Shown: positions 1 to 5,625 of the stretch, one piece after another | How the letters are laid out: each line of letters starts with the position of its first letter | How positions within the stretch are numbered: the stretch's first letter is position 1 | Assembly (NCBI RefSeq): GCF_013523125.1 | Contig: NZ_JAAMQJ010000047.1 | Coordinates: 1-34,485, forward strand | Direction of reading: 5' to 3' | Length of the DNA stretch: 34,485 nt | Source of the DNA: Pseudomonas entomophila | GTDB taxonomy: Bacteria; Pseudomonadota; Gammaproteobacteria; Pseudomonadales; Pseudomonadaceae | Translations under genes and position numbers: made by a program | Notes under the pieces: generated by a model | Told to the model about the DNA's origin: nothing | The model's input: the letters and a program-made list of their open reading frames with translations, nothing else | Database searches by the model: none

Positions 1-168
1 GCAACAGCCAGTGCTCAACTTTACAGCTTGGTTGAGACTGCCAAAGCCAATGGCCAAGAGCCTTATGCGTGGCTGCGCCACGCACTCGAACGTCTACCAA
101 CGGCGACATCGGTCGAAGATTACGAAGCCTTGCTGCCGTGGAACTGCTCACCCGCATCGCCTAGCTGA
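1..168 (+). CDS. IS66-family transposase (TnpC-like), C-terminal fragment
   Basis: Reading from base 1 in frame gives 55 residues before a TGA at 166-168. They include LVETAKANGQEPYAWLRHAL and then ERLPTATSVEDYEALLPWN, the characteristic C-terminus of IS66-family transposases. That part lies beyond the DDE catalytic core, so none of the acidic catalytic residues can be checked here. The gene starts outside the window. IS66 elements normally also carry small tnpA and tnpB genes upstream, also outside. Family recognition is confident; whether the full element is intact is unknown. Confidence 0.85.
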   Translation, partial: ATASAQLYSLVETAKANGQEPYAWLRHALERLPTATSVEDYEALLPWNCSPASPS

Positions 169-213
169 GCTCGCCACCCATATTGAGTTCGGTGGGGTTT
201 ATGGAGCGCTTAC
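1..213 (+). mobile_element. Right end of an IS66-family insertion sequence
   Basis: The element enters from the left edge, so only its 3' end is visible. It holds the last codons of an IS66-type transposase followed by about 45 bp of non-coding end. The end is placed at 213 because the sequence reads inward, on the minus strand, as GTAAGCGCTCCATAAACC. This matches the GTAAGCG-type start known for IS66-family terminal repeats. The other end and the target duplication lie outside the window. The element falls inside a leftward ORF (start codon at 399) and truncates it. Confidence 0.75.
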
Positions 214-399
214 GTCCGGTATGGCCAGCGCCACCGGCTCGCCCTGGCCCTGCTGGGCTGGCTGGCCGAAAACGTTCTCAGCAATGAGGTCTGCGCTGAT
301 CTCGTGAAGCGCCTGCACCTGTTGGAGCGCAACCGTGAGCGAGTCGAGGGTGAAGGTTCGGGTCCTGGTATTATTGGTGGATCGATTTTCTGTGGGCAT
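199..399 (-). pseudogene. Small leftward ORF truncated by the IS66 end
   Basis: An ATG at 399 has a well-placed GAGG ribosome-binding site (CGAGGTACCCTA-ATG), which supports a real gene start. About 62 residues, beginning MPTENRSTNNTRTRTF and including a helical stretch LTVALQQVQALHEISADLIA, are encoded before the reading frame crosses the IS boundary at 213. It then stops at 199 within the IS end. The original C-terminus is therefore missing. No family is recognised with confidence. It may be a host or prophage-edge gene, and the product is probably not functional. Confidence 0.4.
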
Positions 400-463
400 T
401 AGGGTACCTCGGCGCTATATTGTCGAAATGGTTCAAGAAAGAATTTAGTAGGGTTTGATATTT

Positions 464-1225
464 ATGAGTCAGGATGATCAATCGAGATTCGTTGTTGAAG
501 TATTAGATTTGGCTGGGAAAGTTGTAGCTGGCTCTGGGTTGGTTCTAGGGTTGGCTTATCTATCTGGATGGGTTTATTGGCGGACTTATCTTGAGTGCAT
601 TGACATTGTCTGGACCTTAGAGGCTTTCAACGCTCAATCATTGGTTCAAGCAGGCCTGCCGTGGGTGGCATACTGCATAGTTCTGTCGTGTGTGATTTTT
701 TTTGGCACGAAAAAAGCTATCCATATATCAAAATTAGTTTTCTGGTTCGTATTCCTTTGTGTGGTGATTTTTTCTTTTCTTGCAGGGGTGGCGTACTATG
801 CAAAACCTGCGGTTGAGCTGGATAGTGCATGGAAACTACAGTATCTATTTTACGGTGCCGTAGCCGCAATTTTTATTGCTTTAGGTTTCAGGGTTCTGAT
901 TGAAGATAGGCTGCACGAAGAAGGTCCCAGGCCTAAGAATGCTTTAGTTCAATTCTCATTTGCGCTAGCCTGGATGGTTTTGGGTAGCCCATTCACGTAT
1001 GCCTATTCTCAGGTCAAAGATATTCAATGCAACGACGTTTACGGCGTGAAAGTTGTCCACGCCAATGGTAATTCGGGGGCGCTGGTAGCGATAATAGGTG
1101 ATAAAGCTATCATTAAAGATTCGCTCGAAGACAAAGCTTATATCTATACTGTGGGAGATGCTCTAAGTTTTCAAAAGGCAAAGCTGGTTGGTCATTTTCC
1201 AGGGTTTGCCTGCGCCAGAAGGTAA
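464..1225 (+). CDS. Hypothetical multi-pass membrane protein
   Basis: An ATG at 464 (MSQDDQSRF) with AGTAGGG about 10 bases upstream is preferred; an in-frame TTG at 455 would add three residues. The 253-residue protein has about four strongly hydrophobic segments: VVAGSGLVLGLAYLSGWVYW, WVAYCIVLSCVIFFG, LVFWFVFLCVVIFSFLAG and YLFYGAVAAIFIALGF. A fifth near FALAWMVLGSPF is possible. A soluble tail of about 80 residues follows. The gene is clearly more AT-rich than the phage genes to its right, suggesting separate origin or cargo status. It converges on the leftward early operon and shares the terminator region with it. No family is recognised. Confidence 0.7.
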   Translation: MSQDDQSRFVVEVLDLAGKVVAGSGLVLGLAYLSGWVYWRTYLECIDIVWTLEAFNAQSLVQAGLPWVAYCIVLSCVIFFGTKKAIHISKLVFWFVFLCVVIFSFLAGVAYYAKPAVELDSAWKLQYLFYGAVAAIFIALGFRVLIEDRLHEEGPRPKNALVQFSFALAWMVLGSPFTYAYSQVKDIQCNDVYGVKVVHANGNSGALVAIIGDKAIIKDSLEDKAYIYTVGDALSFQKAKLVGHFPGFACARR

Positions 1226-1266
1226 CGCTTTAAAAGCGTCACACTGTGTGTGTTAGCGTGACGCTG
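1225..1266 (-). terminator. Terminator of the leftward early operon
   Basis: An 8-bp stem (1235-1242 AGCGTCAC with 1258-1265 GTGACGCT) lies between the convergent genes ending at 1225 and 1271. Read leftward it is followed by TTTTAAAG, which fits a rho-independent terminator for the minus-strand operon. A second overlapping palindrome, ACGCTTTAAAAGCGT (1225-1239), may serve the rightward gene. Confidence 0.6.
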
Positions 1267-1270
1267 TTAG

Positions 1271-2086
1271 TTACTTAGAGTCAAAGCTACCCAACACCAG
1301 TTTGGCGGCATCACCGACCTTGCTTTCGAGCACCTGTTTGAACTCCTGAGCGATCGCCTCGCGCTGTGCTTCCTCACCGAGCCAGCGCAGCTTGAGCGCC
1401 GGCTGCGTGCCGCTGGTGATGACGGACATGCGTAGGCGGATCACCTGTTCGCCCAAGCCTTCGAACGGGATGACCTTGAAGTCGAGCCAGGCCGGGAGGG
1501 TTTCCTTGCTGCTGGCTTCGATCGAGTCCATGGCGCTGCGGCTGGCGCGGGTTTCGCTGACCGCGTGATCGCTCTCGGACGACGCCTTGACGGTGATGGT
1601 GCGCACGGCGGCGATGGCCTTGGCGATCGTCATGCTGGCGCCGTTCTCGTCGGAGGCGGTCAGATGCTGGTGCCAGTCCTCGATCCAGTCGCTCATGGCC
1701 TTCTGCACCAGGTTCTGCCCGCAGATGGCCTGCACGGCGGCGAACGCAGCGGAAGGCTTGAGACGCAGCACGGCGCGGTCATCAGCGTGGCCAGGCTGGT
1801 CTGGCGTGCCGAGGTTGAACAGCACGGTGCAGCTCATGGCGTCCTGGTCGATGAAGCCGCGGGCTGCTGGCGCCGAGCGTTCGACCACATAGGCGCCGAA
1901 GTCGGCCAGCGAGTGGGTGGAGTAGGTGCCACGGAAGCGGGTGCGGTGGTCCTGGAATCGTTCGAGGTCGACGATCTTGGCGCCATCCGGCACCAGCGCC
2001 ACCGGGGCGTGCGTGTCCAGCTGCTTGCCGGCCGCTGCCAGGGCGTCGTCGATGATCAGCTGCAGTGCTTCTTTGGAGAGGGACAT
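1271..2086 (-). CDS. DUF2303 (YfdQ-like) phage protein
   Basis: This 271-residue acidic protein resembles the DUF2303/YfdQ family found in prophages of enterobacteria and pseudomonads. The recognisable pattern is an N-terminal PVALVPDGAKIVDLERFQ followed by RTRFRGTYSTHSLADFGAYV. The molecular function is not established. The start at 2086 has AAGGA upstream (CAAGGAACCATCGC-ATG). It is the last gene of the leftward operon and ends just before the terminator at 1232-1266. The C-terminal half (KVIPFEGLGEQVIRLRMSVI onward) looks like a beta-rich domain. Family call moderately confident; role unknown. Confidence 0.75.
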   Translation of the reverse strand: MSLSKEALQLIIDDALAAAGKQLDTHAPVALVPDGAKIVDLERFQDHRTRFRGTYSTHSLADFGAYVVERSAPAARGFIDQDAMSCTVLFNLGTPDQPGHADDRAVLRLKPSAAFAAVQAICGQNLVQKAMSDWIEDWHQHLTASDENGASMTIAKAIAAVRTITVKASSESDHAVSETRASRSAMDSIEASSKETLPAWLDFKVIPFEGLGEQVIRLRMSVITSGTQPALKLRWLGEEAQREAIAQEFKQVLESKVGDAAKLVLGSFDSK

Positions 2087-2112
2087 GCGATGGTTCCTTG
2101 TTGGTGGAGGGG

Positions 2113-2460
2113 TCAGGTGCGTGGATGGACCGGTGCTTCGTCACGGGTGAAGAGCTGGTCGTGCTTCTCGGGGAAGAGCGAGATGTTGCCGCCGGTACCG
2201 ACGTACATCGGTGTGTCCAGGCTGGTGTTCTCGCTGCGGGCGCCGCGCTTGGTCGGCACCTTGTAGTCCAGCTTGTGCTTGATCTTCACCTGGTGGGAGT
2301 CGCCGATCTGGCTGAAGTCCAGGGTGATGGTGATCTTGCCGGCCTTGCCGTGGTCGACGACGCCTGCGGCTACCTCGGAGAGGGCGTGGCCGATCTGGCT
2401 TGCGAACGCGCCGCCGTTGAGTTCCTGCAGGAACTCGGTGGTGTCGGTGGGTTTGGGCAT
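2113..2460 (-). CDS. Hypothetical phage protein upstream of the DUF2303 gene
   Basis: This 115-residue protein begins MPKPTDTTEFLQELNGGAFA. The ATG at 2460 has an excellent AGGAG ribosome-binding site (CAGGAGATATCGCA-ATG). It lies 26 bp upstream of the DUF2303 gene in the same orientation, so the two are probably cotranscribed and may work together. The middle (KITITLDFSQIG, HQVKIKHKLDYKVP) suggests beta strands, and no membrane segment or catalytic motif is visible. No function is recognised. The real start is well supported; the role is not. Confidence 0.7.
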   Translation of the reverse strand: MPKPTDTTEFLQELNGGAFASQIGHALSEVAAGVVDHGKAGKITITLDFSQIGDSHQVKIKHKLDYKVPTKRGARSENTSLDTPMYVGTGGNISLFPEKHDQLFTRDEAPVHPRT

Positions 2461-2548
2461 TGCGATATCTCCTGACAGACAAGGCCGCTGGGCGGCAGGT
2501 GGATGTGTTGCTGGCGCCGGCCGAGGCGGGCGCGGTTGAGGACTCGTT

Positions 2549-3079
2549 TCATTTGTGCTGGCGCCACTTGGGGAAGTCGATGTCGTGCTCGTCGACGAGC
2601 CTGGTCAGGCGCTGCTGGCTGATGCCGATCAACTTGGCCACTGCGTCGCGGCTGAGGCCGGTGTGGGCGTAGACGCGGATCCTCTCGACCAGAGCGTCTT
2701 TTGTCTTGGCCCTGCCCTGGCGCCTCAGCTCCCGCTCGGCATGCTGCTTGGCGTCGATCCGAAAGCAGAACGAGTGCTTTCGGGAGAGCGTCAGCAGCTG
2801 TGTACGGCTGGCGCCCAGGTAGGCGCTGGCTTGGCTGACGGTCATGGTCTTGGCCGCTTGGATGGCCCGGCCGAGCAGTTGGGGGCTGTGCCGCACCTGC
2901 TCCACCTGCTTGTCCTGCAGCTGCTGGTCTGGGTACCACCGGAAGTTGGGTCGGCGGGGCACTGAGGCAGCACCCCCGCAGTCCTGAATCTGGCCGCCAT
3001 TGGCGAGGAACTGCGCCACGCTGGCCTCAAGTTCTGCGCGAGCTTTCTCATGCTGTTCCAGGACGCTCTCGCCGATCAT
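2549..3079 (-). CDS. Hypothetical protein with C-terminal helix-turn-helix, possible DNA-binding regulator
   Basis: The chosen start is the ATG at 3079 (MIGESVLEQHEKARAELEAS), because it overlaps the upstream stop in an ATGA arrangement typical of translational coupling. The 176-residue protein has two helix-turn-helix-like stretches. One is TVSQASAYLGASRTQLLTLS. The other, near the C-terminus, is SRDAVAKLIGISQQRLTRLV. Between them lies a basic, helical segment (AERELRRQGRAKTKDALVER). The layout suggests a small DNA-binding protein with two repeated HTH units, but no named family is recognised. It is part of the leftward early operon. Confidence 0.65.
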   Translation of the reverse strand: MIGESVLEQHEKARAELEASVAQFLANGGQIQDCGGAASVPRRPNFRWYPDQQLQDKQVEQVRHSPQLLGRAIQAAKTMTVSQASAYLGASRTQLLTLSRKHSFCFRIDAKQHAERELRRQGRAKTKDALVERIRVYAHTGLSRDAVAKLIGISQQRLTRLVDEHDIDFPKWRQHK

Positions 3080-3345
3080 TGCCGCCCGACCAGCTTGCAC
3101 CGGGCAGCTGCCTCCATCGCGTTGACGAACACCAGAGCGGTTTCGTACTGGTAGGCCATGCCCATGACGGCGCCGGTACCGAGATCGACCACTTCCCAGA
3201 TCTTGCCGCGGCTCATGGCCTGGTAGCGGGGGGCGGTGACCTTGACGCGGGCCAGGGCCTCTTGGCGGGCGAGACTGGTGCGGGCCAGCAACGCCTCGAG
3301 CTTTGGAGCGCCTTGAGCGAAGGCGCGACTCGTTGCTGTTTGCAT
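3076..3345 (-). CDS. Small hypothetical phage protein
   Basis: This 89-residue protein begins MQTATSRAFAQGAPKLEALL. The ATG at 3345 is preferred over upstream in-frame starts, which would read back into the LuxR-type gene. The N-terminal half is helical and basic. The second half includes KIWEVVDLGTGAVMGMAYQY and a short helix FVNAMEAAARCKLVGRQ. The stop overlaps the next start by four bases (ATGA), indicating coupling. No homologous family is recognised. Confidence 0.6.
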   Translation of the reverse strand: MQTATSRAFAQGAPKLEALLARTSLARQEALARVKVTAPRYQAMSRGKIWEVVDLGTGAVMGMAYQYETALVFVNAMEAAARCKLVGRQ

Positions 3346-3359
3346 GATGTGATCCTCGG

Positions 3360-3743
3360 TCAGACGTGGAGCTCGAAGGCTTCGGCCTTGCGAACGATTC
3401 GAACTTGGGCGGTACGGCGCTCTGGTACGCGGCGGTCGCGGCGCATTGGGTCGCCCACGTCGATGGCGGCGTGCAGCGCGATGAGGCTGGCCAGCGCGAT
3501 GCACAGGGGGCTGATGATCTGGCGGCTCATGGCCTTGGTGACGGCCTCGACGCGCCGGCTGACCTGCATCTTGAACAAGGCCAGCTTCACGCGGTTGGCG
3601 GCGGTACCGGGGGTGGTGCCCATCTGGCGGGCGATCTCTTTCGTGGTGAGGCCCTGGGCGACCCACAGCAGAGCTTCAAGCTCACGTGGCGCCAGGGCAT
3701 CGCCGAGCTGGCCAGTCCATGTACCGCAGGTGATCGTTTCCAT
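3360..3743 (-). CDS. LuxR-type HTH protein with hydrophobic C-terminal segment
   Basis: This 127-residue protein has a GerE/LuxR-type DNA-binding domain at about residues 17-71: APRELEALLWVAQGLTTKEI, a turn, then GTAANRVKLALFKMQV. No N-terminal ligand or receiver domain is present, so it is a stand-alone HTH. A hydrophobic stretch of about 18 residues (IISPLCIALASLIALHAAI, 76-94) follows directly, then a basic tail, so the protein may be membrane-attached. The ATG at 3743 is chosen because the frame further upstream runs through long inverted repeats and lacks a ribosome-binding site. A weak GAGA site precedes the ATG. It likely regulates phage or host genes; targets are unknown. Confidence 0.7.
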   Translation of the reverse strand: METITCGTWTGQLGDALAPRELEALLWVAQGLTTKEIARQMGTTPGTAANRVKLALFKMQVSRRVEAVTKAMSRQIISPLCIALASLIALHAAIDVGDPMRRDRRVPERRTAQVRIVRKAEAFELHV

Positions 3744-3757
3744 AATCTGTCTCGGTG

Positions 3758-3839
3758 GACCGCATTGGTCAGGCGCCAGGGCGGGTGACCAAACCCACGC
3801 GCAGCCGGAGGCGCGTGCCTGGCGCCTGCCAATGCGGTC
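3758..3839. repeat. Long inverted repeat with branched interior, 15 bp upstream of the LuxR-type gene
   Basis: Arms at 3758-3780 and 3818-3839 are perfectly complementary over 22 bp except for one extra base in the left arm (a T at 3769). The 37-base interior has two smaller stems: GGGT/ACCC (3783-3786 with 3793-3796) and CACGCGC/GCGCGTG (3796-3802 with 3811-3817). The whole could fold as a branched cruciform. In the leftward transcript it sits immediately before the LuxR-type start. Confidence 0.8.
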
Positions 3840-3893
3840 GAAAAGTTGAGGGGAGGGGGATGCAGGGGGCCGCGTTGCGCAGTGCAGAATCGT

Positions 3894-3988
3894 CCGCATC
3901 GGTGGAGCAACTGGCTTCATAGCTCGACCGGCTTCGCCTAGGGCTTGAGAGGCCGGGTGGTCCTCGGTCAGTTGATCCACCGATGCGG
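3894..3988. repeat. Second long inverted repeat between csrA and the LuxR-type gene
   Basis: Arms at 3894-3913 (CCGCATCGGTGGAGCAACTG) and 3969-3988 are complementary at 19 of 20 positions, enclosing 55 bases. The outer end (CCGCATCGGT) resembles that of the neighbouring inverted repeat (CCGCATTGGT), suggesting a related pair. No clear coding ORF explains the region 3744-4051. It also holds a small perfect palindrome at 4021-4035 (ACGGCAG-G-CTGCCGT) just after the csrA stop. Confidence 0.8.
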
Positions 3989-4051
3989 CCTGCGATGGGG
4001 AGCAGGGCATCGGGCAGTTAACGGCAGGCTGCCGTGGCGCTGGTTGTTCGG

Positions 4052-4231
4052 TCAGGCGGCGGCTTCGGCCTCGGCCTTGATCCGCTCATGGATCTCTTGG
4101 CGGTGCACGGGCACGTCCTCTGGCGCTTCGACGCCCAGGCGGATCTGGTTGCCCTTGACGCTCAGCACCGTCACCCGGGTGTTCTCGTTGATCACGATGG
4201 TCTCGCCTGCCTTGCGGGTCAGTATCAGCAT
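4052..4231 (-). CDS. csrA: CsrA/RsmA-family RNA-binding carbon storage regulator, phage-borne
   Basis: The 59-residue protein is a full-length CsrA: MLILTRKAGETIVI at the start, then VTVLSVKGNQIRLGVEAP and EDVPVHRQEIHERI. The residues that contact RNA in known CsrA/RsmA dimers are present: the N-terminal L4-T5-R6 and the R of VHR near residue 44. The family binds GGA motifs in mRNA leaders and usually blocks translation. The ATG at 4231 follows AGGAGTAGGACC, so its own ribosome-binding site contains GGA motifs and autoregulation is plausible. It lies in the leftward early operon, suggesting early reprogramming of host or phage translation. Confidence 0.92.
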   Translation of the reverse strand: MLILTRKAGETIVINENTRVTVLSVKGNQIRLGVEAPEDVPVHRQEIHERIKAEAEAAA

Positions 4232-4243
4232 GGTCCTACTCCT

Positions 4244-4277
4244 GGGTTGGTTTCCCATGTAGCCCGCTGTTGCGGGC
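4244..4277 (-). repeat. csrA leader: hairpin plus GGGAAACCAACC motif
   Basis: Read leftward, a GCCCGC-AACA-GCGGGC hairpin (4262-4277) is followed by GGGAAACCAACC and then the csrA ribosome-binding site. The GGGAAACCAA(C/T)C element recurs before the genes starting at 4979 and 5214, each time at the base of a hairpin. Confidence 0.5.
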
Positions 4278-4387
4278 GAATAAGGTGCCGGTCAGCCCCG
4301 GCTGCTCACCACTGCCCAGGTGACGGGCTTTGCGCTAGGCTGAGCGCTCTCACACAAACACAGCCAGCAAAGGAGGACAGTGCGCGT

Positions 4388-4618
4388 ATGCACACTTACA
4401 AACTGAAGTACCTGTCGAATGAAGGCGACTTGGCACAGCCGACTTTTGAATCAGACAAAAGACTCGACGCTGGTGATGTGATCGAGCTGGAAAGCGGGTT
4501 TTGGCACTTCATCACGGACATTCGAAATTTGAAGACAGGTACTCAGCTAGTTCTTGCTGAATCCGGTCAGACTGCTCAAGAGGCAGAGTTGCTAGCAAGG
4601 CAGCGACTAGACGACTGA
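4388..4618 (+). CDS. Small hypothetical protein, opposite to the surrounding operon
   Basis: The 76-residue protein begins MHTYKLKYLSNEGDLAQPTF. The ATG at 4388 follows an excellent AAAGGAGGA (4369-4377), about 10 bases upstream. It looks like a small beta-rich cytoplasmic protein (GDVIELESGFWHFITDIRN) with a helical tail (AQEAELLARQRLDD). It is the only rightward gene in the 1.3-6.3 kb leftward operon and is divergent from csrA. Its last 107 bp overlap the 3' end of the leftward gene at 4512-4979. It may be an independently expressed cargo gene. No family is recognised. Confidence 0.6.
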   Translation: MHTYKLKYLSNEGDLAQPTFESDKRLDAGDVIELESGFWHFITDIRNLKTGTQLVLAESGQTAQEAELLARQRLDD

Positions 4619-4979
4619 GTACGACAGTTGCGTACTTCGCGCAGCTTTCTCGATCGACCTCTGTGCTTGGGTGCATCAGTTTGAGCCGAGTGGCTAGACC
4701 GATGTCGCCCTGGTGTGAGATGGATACGAATGCCGCTTCGATCCTCTCCGACAATCCAGGTGGAGTGACGCAAGGGTATGAGTGCGCGCTGGGCTCGCTG
4801 TTGAGCCTGAAGACGTCTGCGTGAGTCTCGTGTAGCGCCTTGACCGCCTCACTGTGCGAAGTCGATACCAGTATCAAGCCCCGGTCGAAAAGCTCCTTCA
4901 GGTACCCAGGCTCTGCCTCGCCGATATGGACACATCGCTTAGACGCGGGGTCGATGGCCACCACTGCTTGATTGTTCAT
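4512..4979 (-). CDS. Hypothetical phage protein
   Basis: This 155-residue protein begins MNNQAVVAIDPASKRCVHIG. The ATG at 4979 has a good GGAGAAGGAC ribosome-binding site. The N-terminal part contains GYLKELFDRGLILVSTSHSE and a C-terminal helical region VVLSRLVAALLATLPLEQSD. No membrane segment or catalytic motif is convincing. Its leader contains a conserved stem-loop shared with the gene starting at 5214. The 3' end overlaps the convergent gene 4388-4618 by 107 bp; both starts look genuine. Function unknown. Confidence 0.6.
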   Translation of the reverse strand: MNNQAVVAIDPASKRCVHIGEAEPGYLKELFDRGLILVSTSHSEAVKALHETHADVFRLNSEPSAHSYPCVTPPGLSERIEAAFVSISHQGDIGLATRLKLMHPSTEVDRESCAKYATVVLSRLVAALLATLPLEQSDRIQQELAEYLSSNFECP

Positions 4980-4990
4980 GTCCTTCTCCG

Positions 4991-5036
4991 ATTGGTTTCC
5001 CGTCTGGCCCTGTCGCCAAGGCCAGCCAGTGAAATC
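4991..5036 (-). repeat. Leader stem-loop, copy 1 (upstream of the gene starting at 4979)
   Basis: In the leftward transcript this folds as GATTTC...TGGCC-loop-GGCCA...GGAAACC and ends in GGGAAACCAATC just before the ribosome-binding site. The copy at 5234-5280 has the same outer and inner stems with a different loop. Confidence 0.6.
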
Positions 5037-5214
5037 AGGCGGCGCGTACCTTGCTGGCCCGCGCCTTCTTCTCTACGCCGCCCACGTCCACCACCAGGTA
5101 CTCACCGCCGCCCCGGCCATGCCCCAGGTTCTGGGTGCCCACGTACTTGCCAGCGCTTTCGGCGCCGCGTGGGTTGGTGAAGATGACGTCTTGGCCTTTC
5201 TTGAATCCGCTCAT
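5035..5214 (-). CDS. Small basic hypothetical protein, first gene of the leftward operon
   Basis: The chosen start is the ATG at 5214 (MSGFKKGQDVIFTNPRGAES), which has AAGGAGCTCGC upstream. The in-frame ATG at 5292 would make the leader stem-loop coding. The 59-residue protein is basic and glycine-rich (GTQNLGHGRGGGEYLVVDVG) and ends KKARASKVRAA. The pattern of short beta strands could be an SH3-like nucleic-acid-binding fold, but this is a guess. As the first gene after the pL-like promoter and nut-like site it holds the position of lambda N. It lacks the arginine-rich N-terminus of N proteins, so that role is not assigned. Confidence 0.65.
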   Translation of the reverse strand: MSGFKKGQDVIFTNPRGAESAGKYVGTQNLGHGRGGGEYLVVDVGGVEKKARASKVRAA

Positions 5215-5233
5215 GCGAGCTCCTTGTTGCTGT

Positions 5234-5280
5234 GGTTGGTTTCCCGGCTGGCCCGCGTGAGCAGGCCAATCGGTGAAACC
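5234..5280 (-). repeat. Leader stem-loop, copy 2 (upstream of the gene starting at 5214)
   Basis: In the leftward transcript GGTTTC pairs with GAAACC and an inner TGGCC pairs with GGCCA around a 10-base loop. GGGAAACCAACC follows before the ribosome-binding site. It is about as far from its gene as copy 1. Confidence 0.6.
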
Positions 5281-5439
5281 TATCCAAACCATGCCGCGCC
5301 GCGGCTATCCCCACCTGGCCGGGTCACACATTTCGTGGACGGTGTTCTTCCCGGCTGGCTGCATGGTCTGGCGTCCTCCCAATGAGGGGAGTCCGGCAGC
5401 TATCCAGAGGCTGCATGGTCGACGACTTAGCTTGTTCCA

Positions 5440-5495
5440 ACCCGGGTGAGGGCCCGGGTGCGTCGAGGTGGTCACGTCTGGTTGTGTAAAGAGCG
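5440..5495 (-). promoter_or_regulatory. Putative nut-like antitermination site in the pL leader
   Basis: Read leftward, CGCTCTTTACACA (5495-5483) closely resembles boxA (rrn type TGCTCTTTAACA; lambda CGCTCTTA). About 24 bases later a strong hairpin follows: ACCCGGG-CCCTCA-CCCGGGT (5459-5440). It could act as boxB, though its stem and loop are larger than lambda's. The rest of the 5281-5510 leader contains a 12-bp direct repeat GGCTGCATGGTC (5357-5368 and 5409-5420) and no gene I can support. Confidence 0.5.
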
Positions 5496-5510
5496 AGGCG
5501 GCTAGCGCCT

Positions 5511-5572
5511 ATAACCTGTGTTATGGAGCGAATCATAATCTATGTTTTCATCTTGTCAATAACTCAGGTTAT
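5511..5572. promoter_or_regulatory. Left operator cluster (OL-like, three sites)
   Basis: Three 14-bp sites match ATAACnnnnGTTAT: ATAACCTGTGTTAT (5511-5524, perfect), ATAATCTATGTTTT (5535-5548, two changes) and ATAACTCAGGTTAT (5559-5572, perfect). Their centres are exactly 24 bp apart. They overlap the leftward promoter. The same palindrome recurs three times between the repressor and Cro genes. Confidence 0.85.
5532..5559 (-). promoter_or_regulatory. pL-like early leftward promoter
   Basis: On the minus strand a perfect -35 TTGACA (5559-5554) and a near-perfect -10 TATGAT (5537-5532) are separated by 16 bp. The promoter is interleaved with the three left operators, so repressor binding would block it. 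It would drive the leftward operon from 5214 down to 1271. Confidence 0.85.
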
Positions 5573-5581
5573 AAAATAGGC

Positions 5582-5607
5582 AAAAAAAAACCCGCTCAAG
5601 GCGGGTT
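5582..5607 (-). terminator. Terminator of the repressor gene
   Basis: Read leftward, AACCCGC-CTTGA-GCGGGTT is followed by an unbroken U tract (A run at 5582-5590 on the plus strand). It lies 19 bp after the repressor stop and separates repressor transcription from the pL-like promoter. Confidence 0.85.
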
Positions 5608-5625
5608 GTGCTGGAACGCGTGGCT

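Noticed and set aside
2370..2551. A 60-codon leftward frame starting MKRVLNRARL at 2551
   Set aside because: It overlaps the start of the well-supported gene at 2460 for 90 bp in another frame and has a proline/serine/arginine-rich shadow composition, though its start does overlap the upstream stop.
3744..4010. An 89-residue N-terminal extension of the LuxR-type gene
   Set aside because: The frame is open only by chance across two long inverted repeats and lacks a ribosome-binding site.
5035..5214. N antiterminator identity for the first leftward gene
   Set aside because: Position fits but no arginine-rich RNA-binding N-terminus is present.
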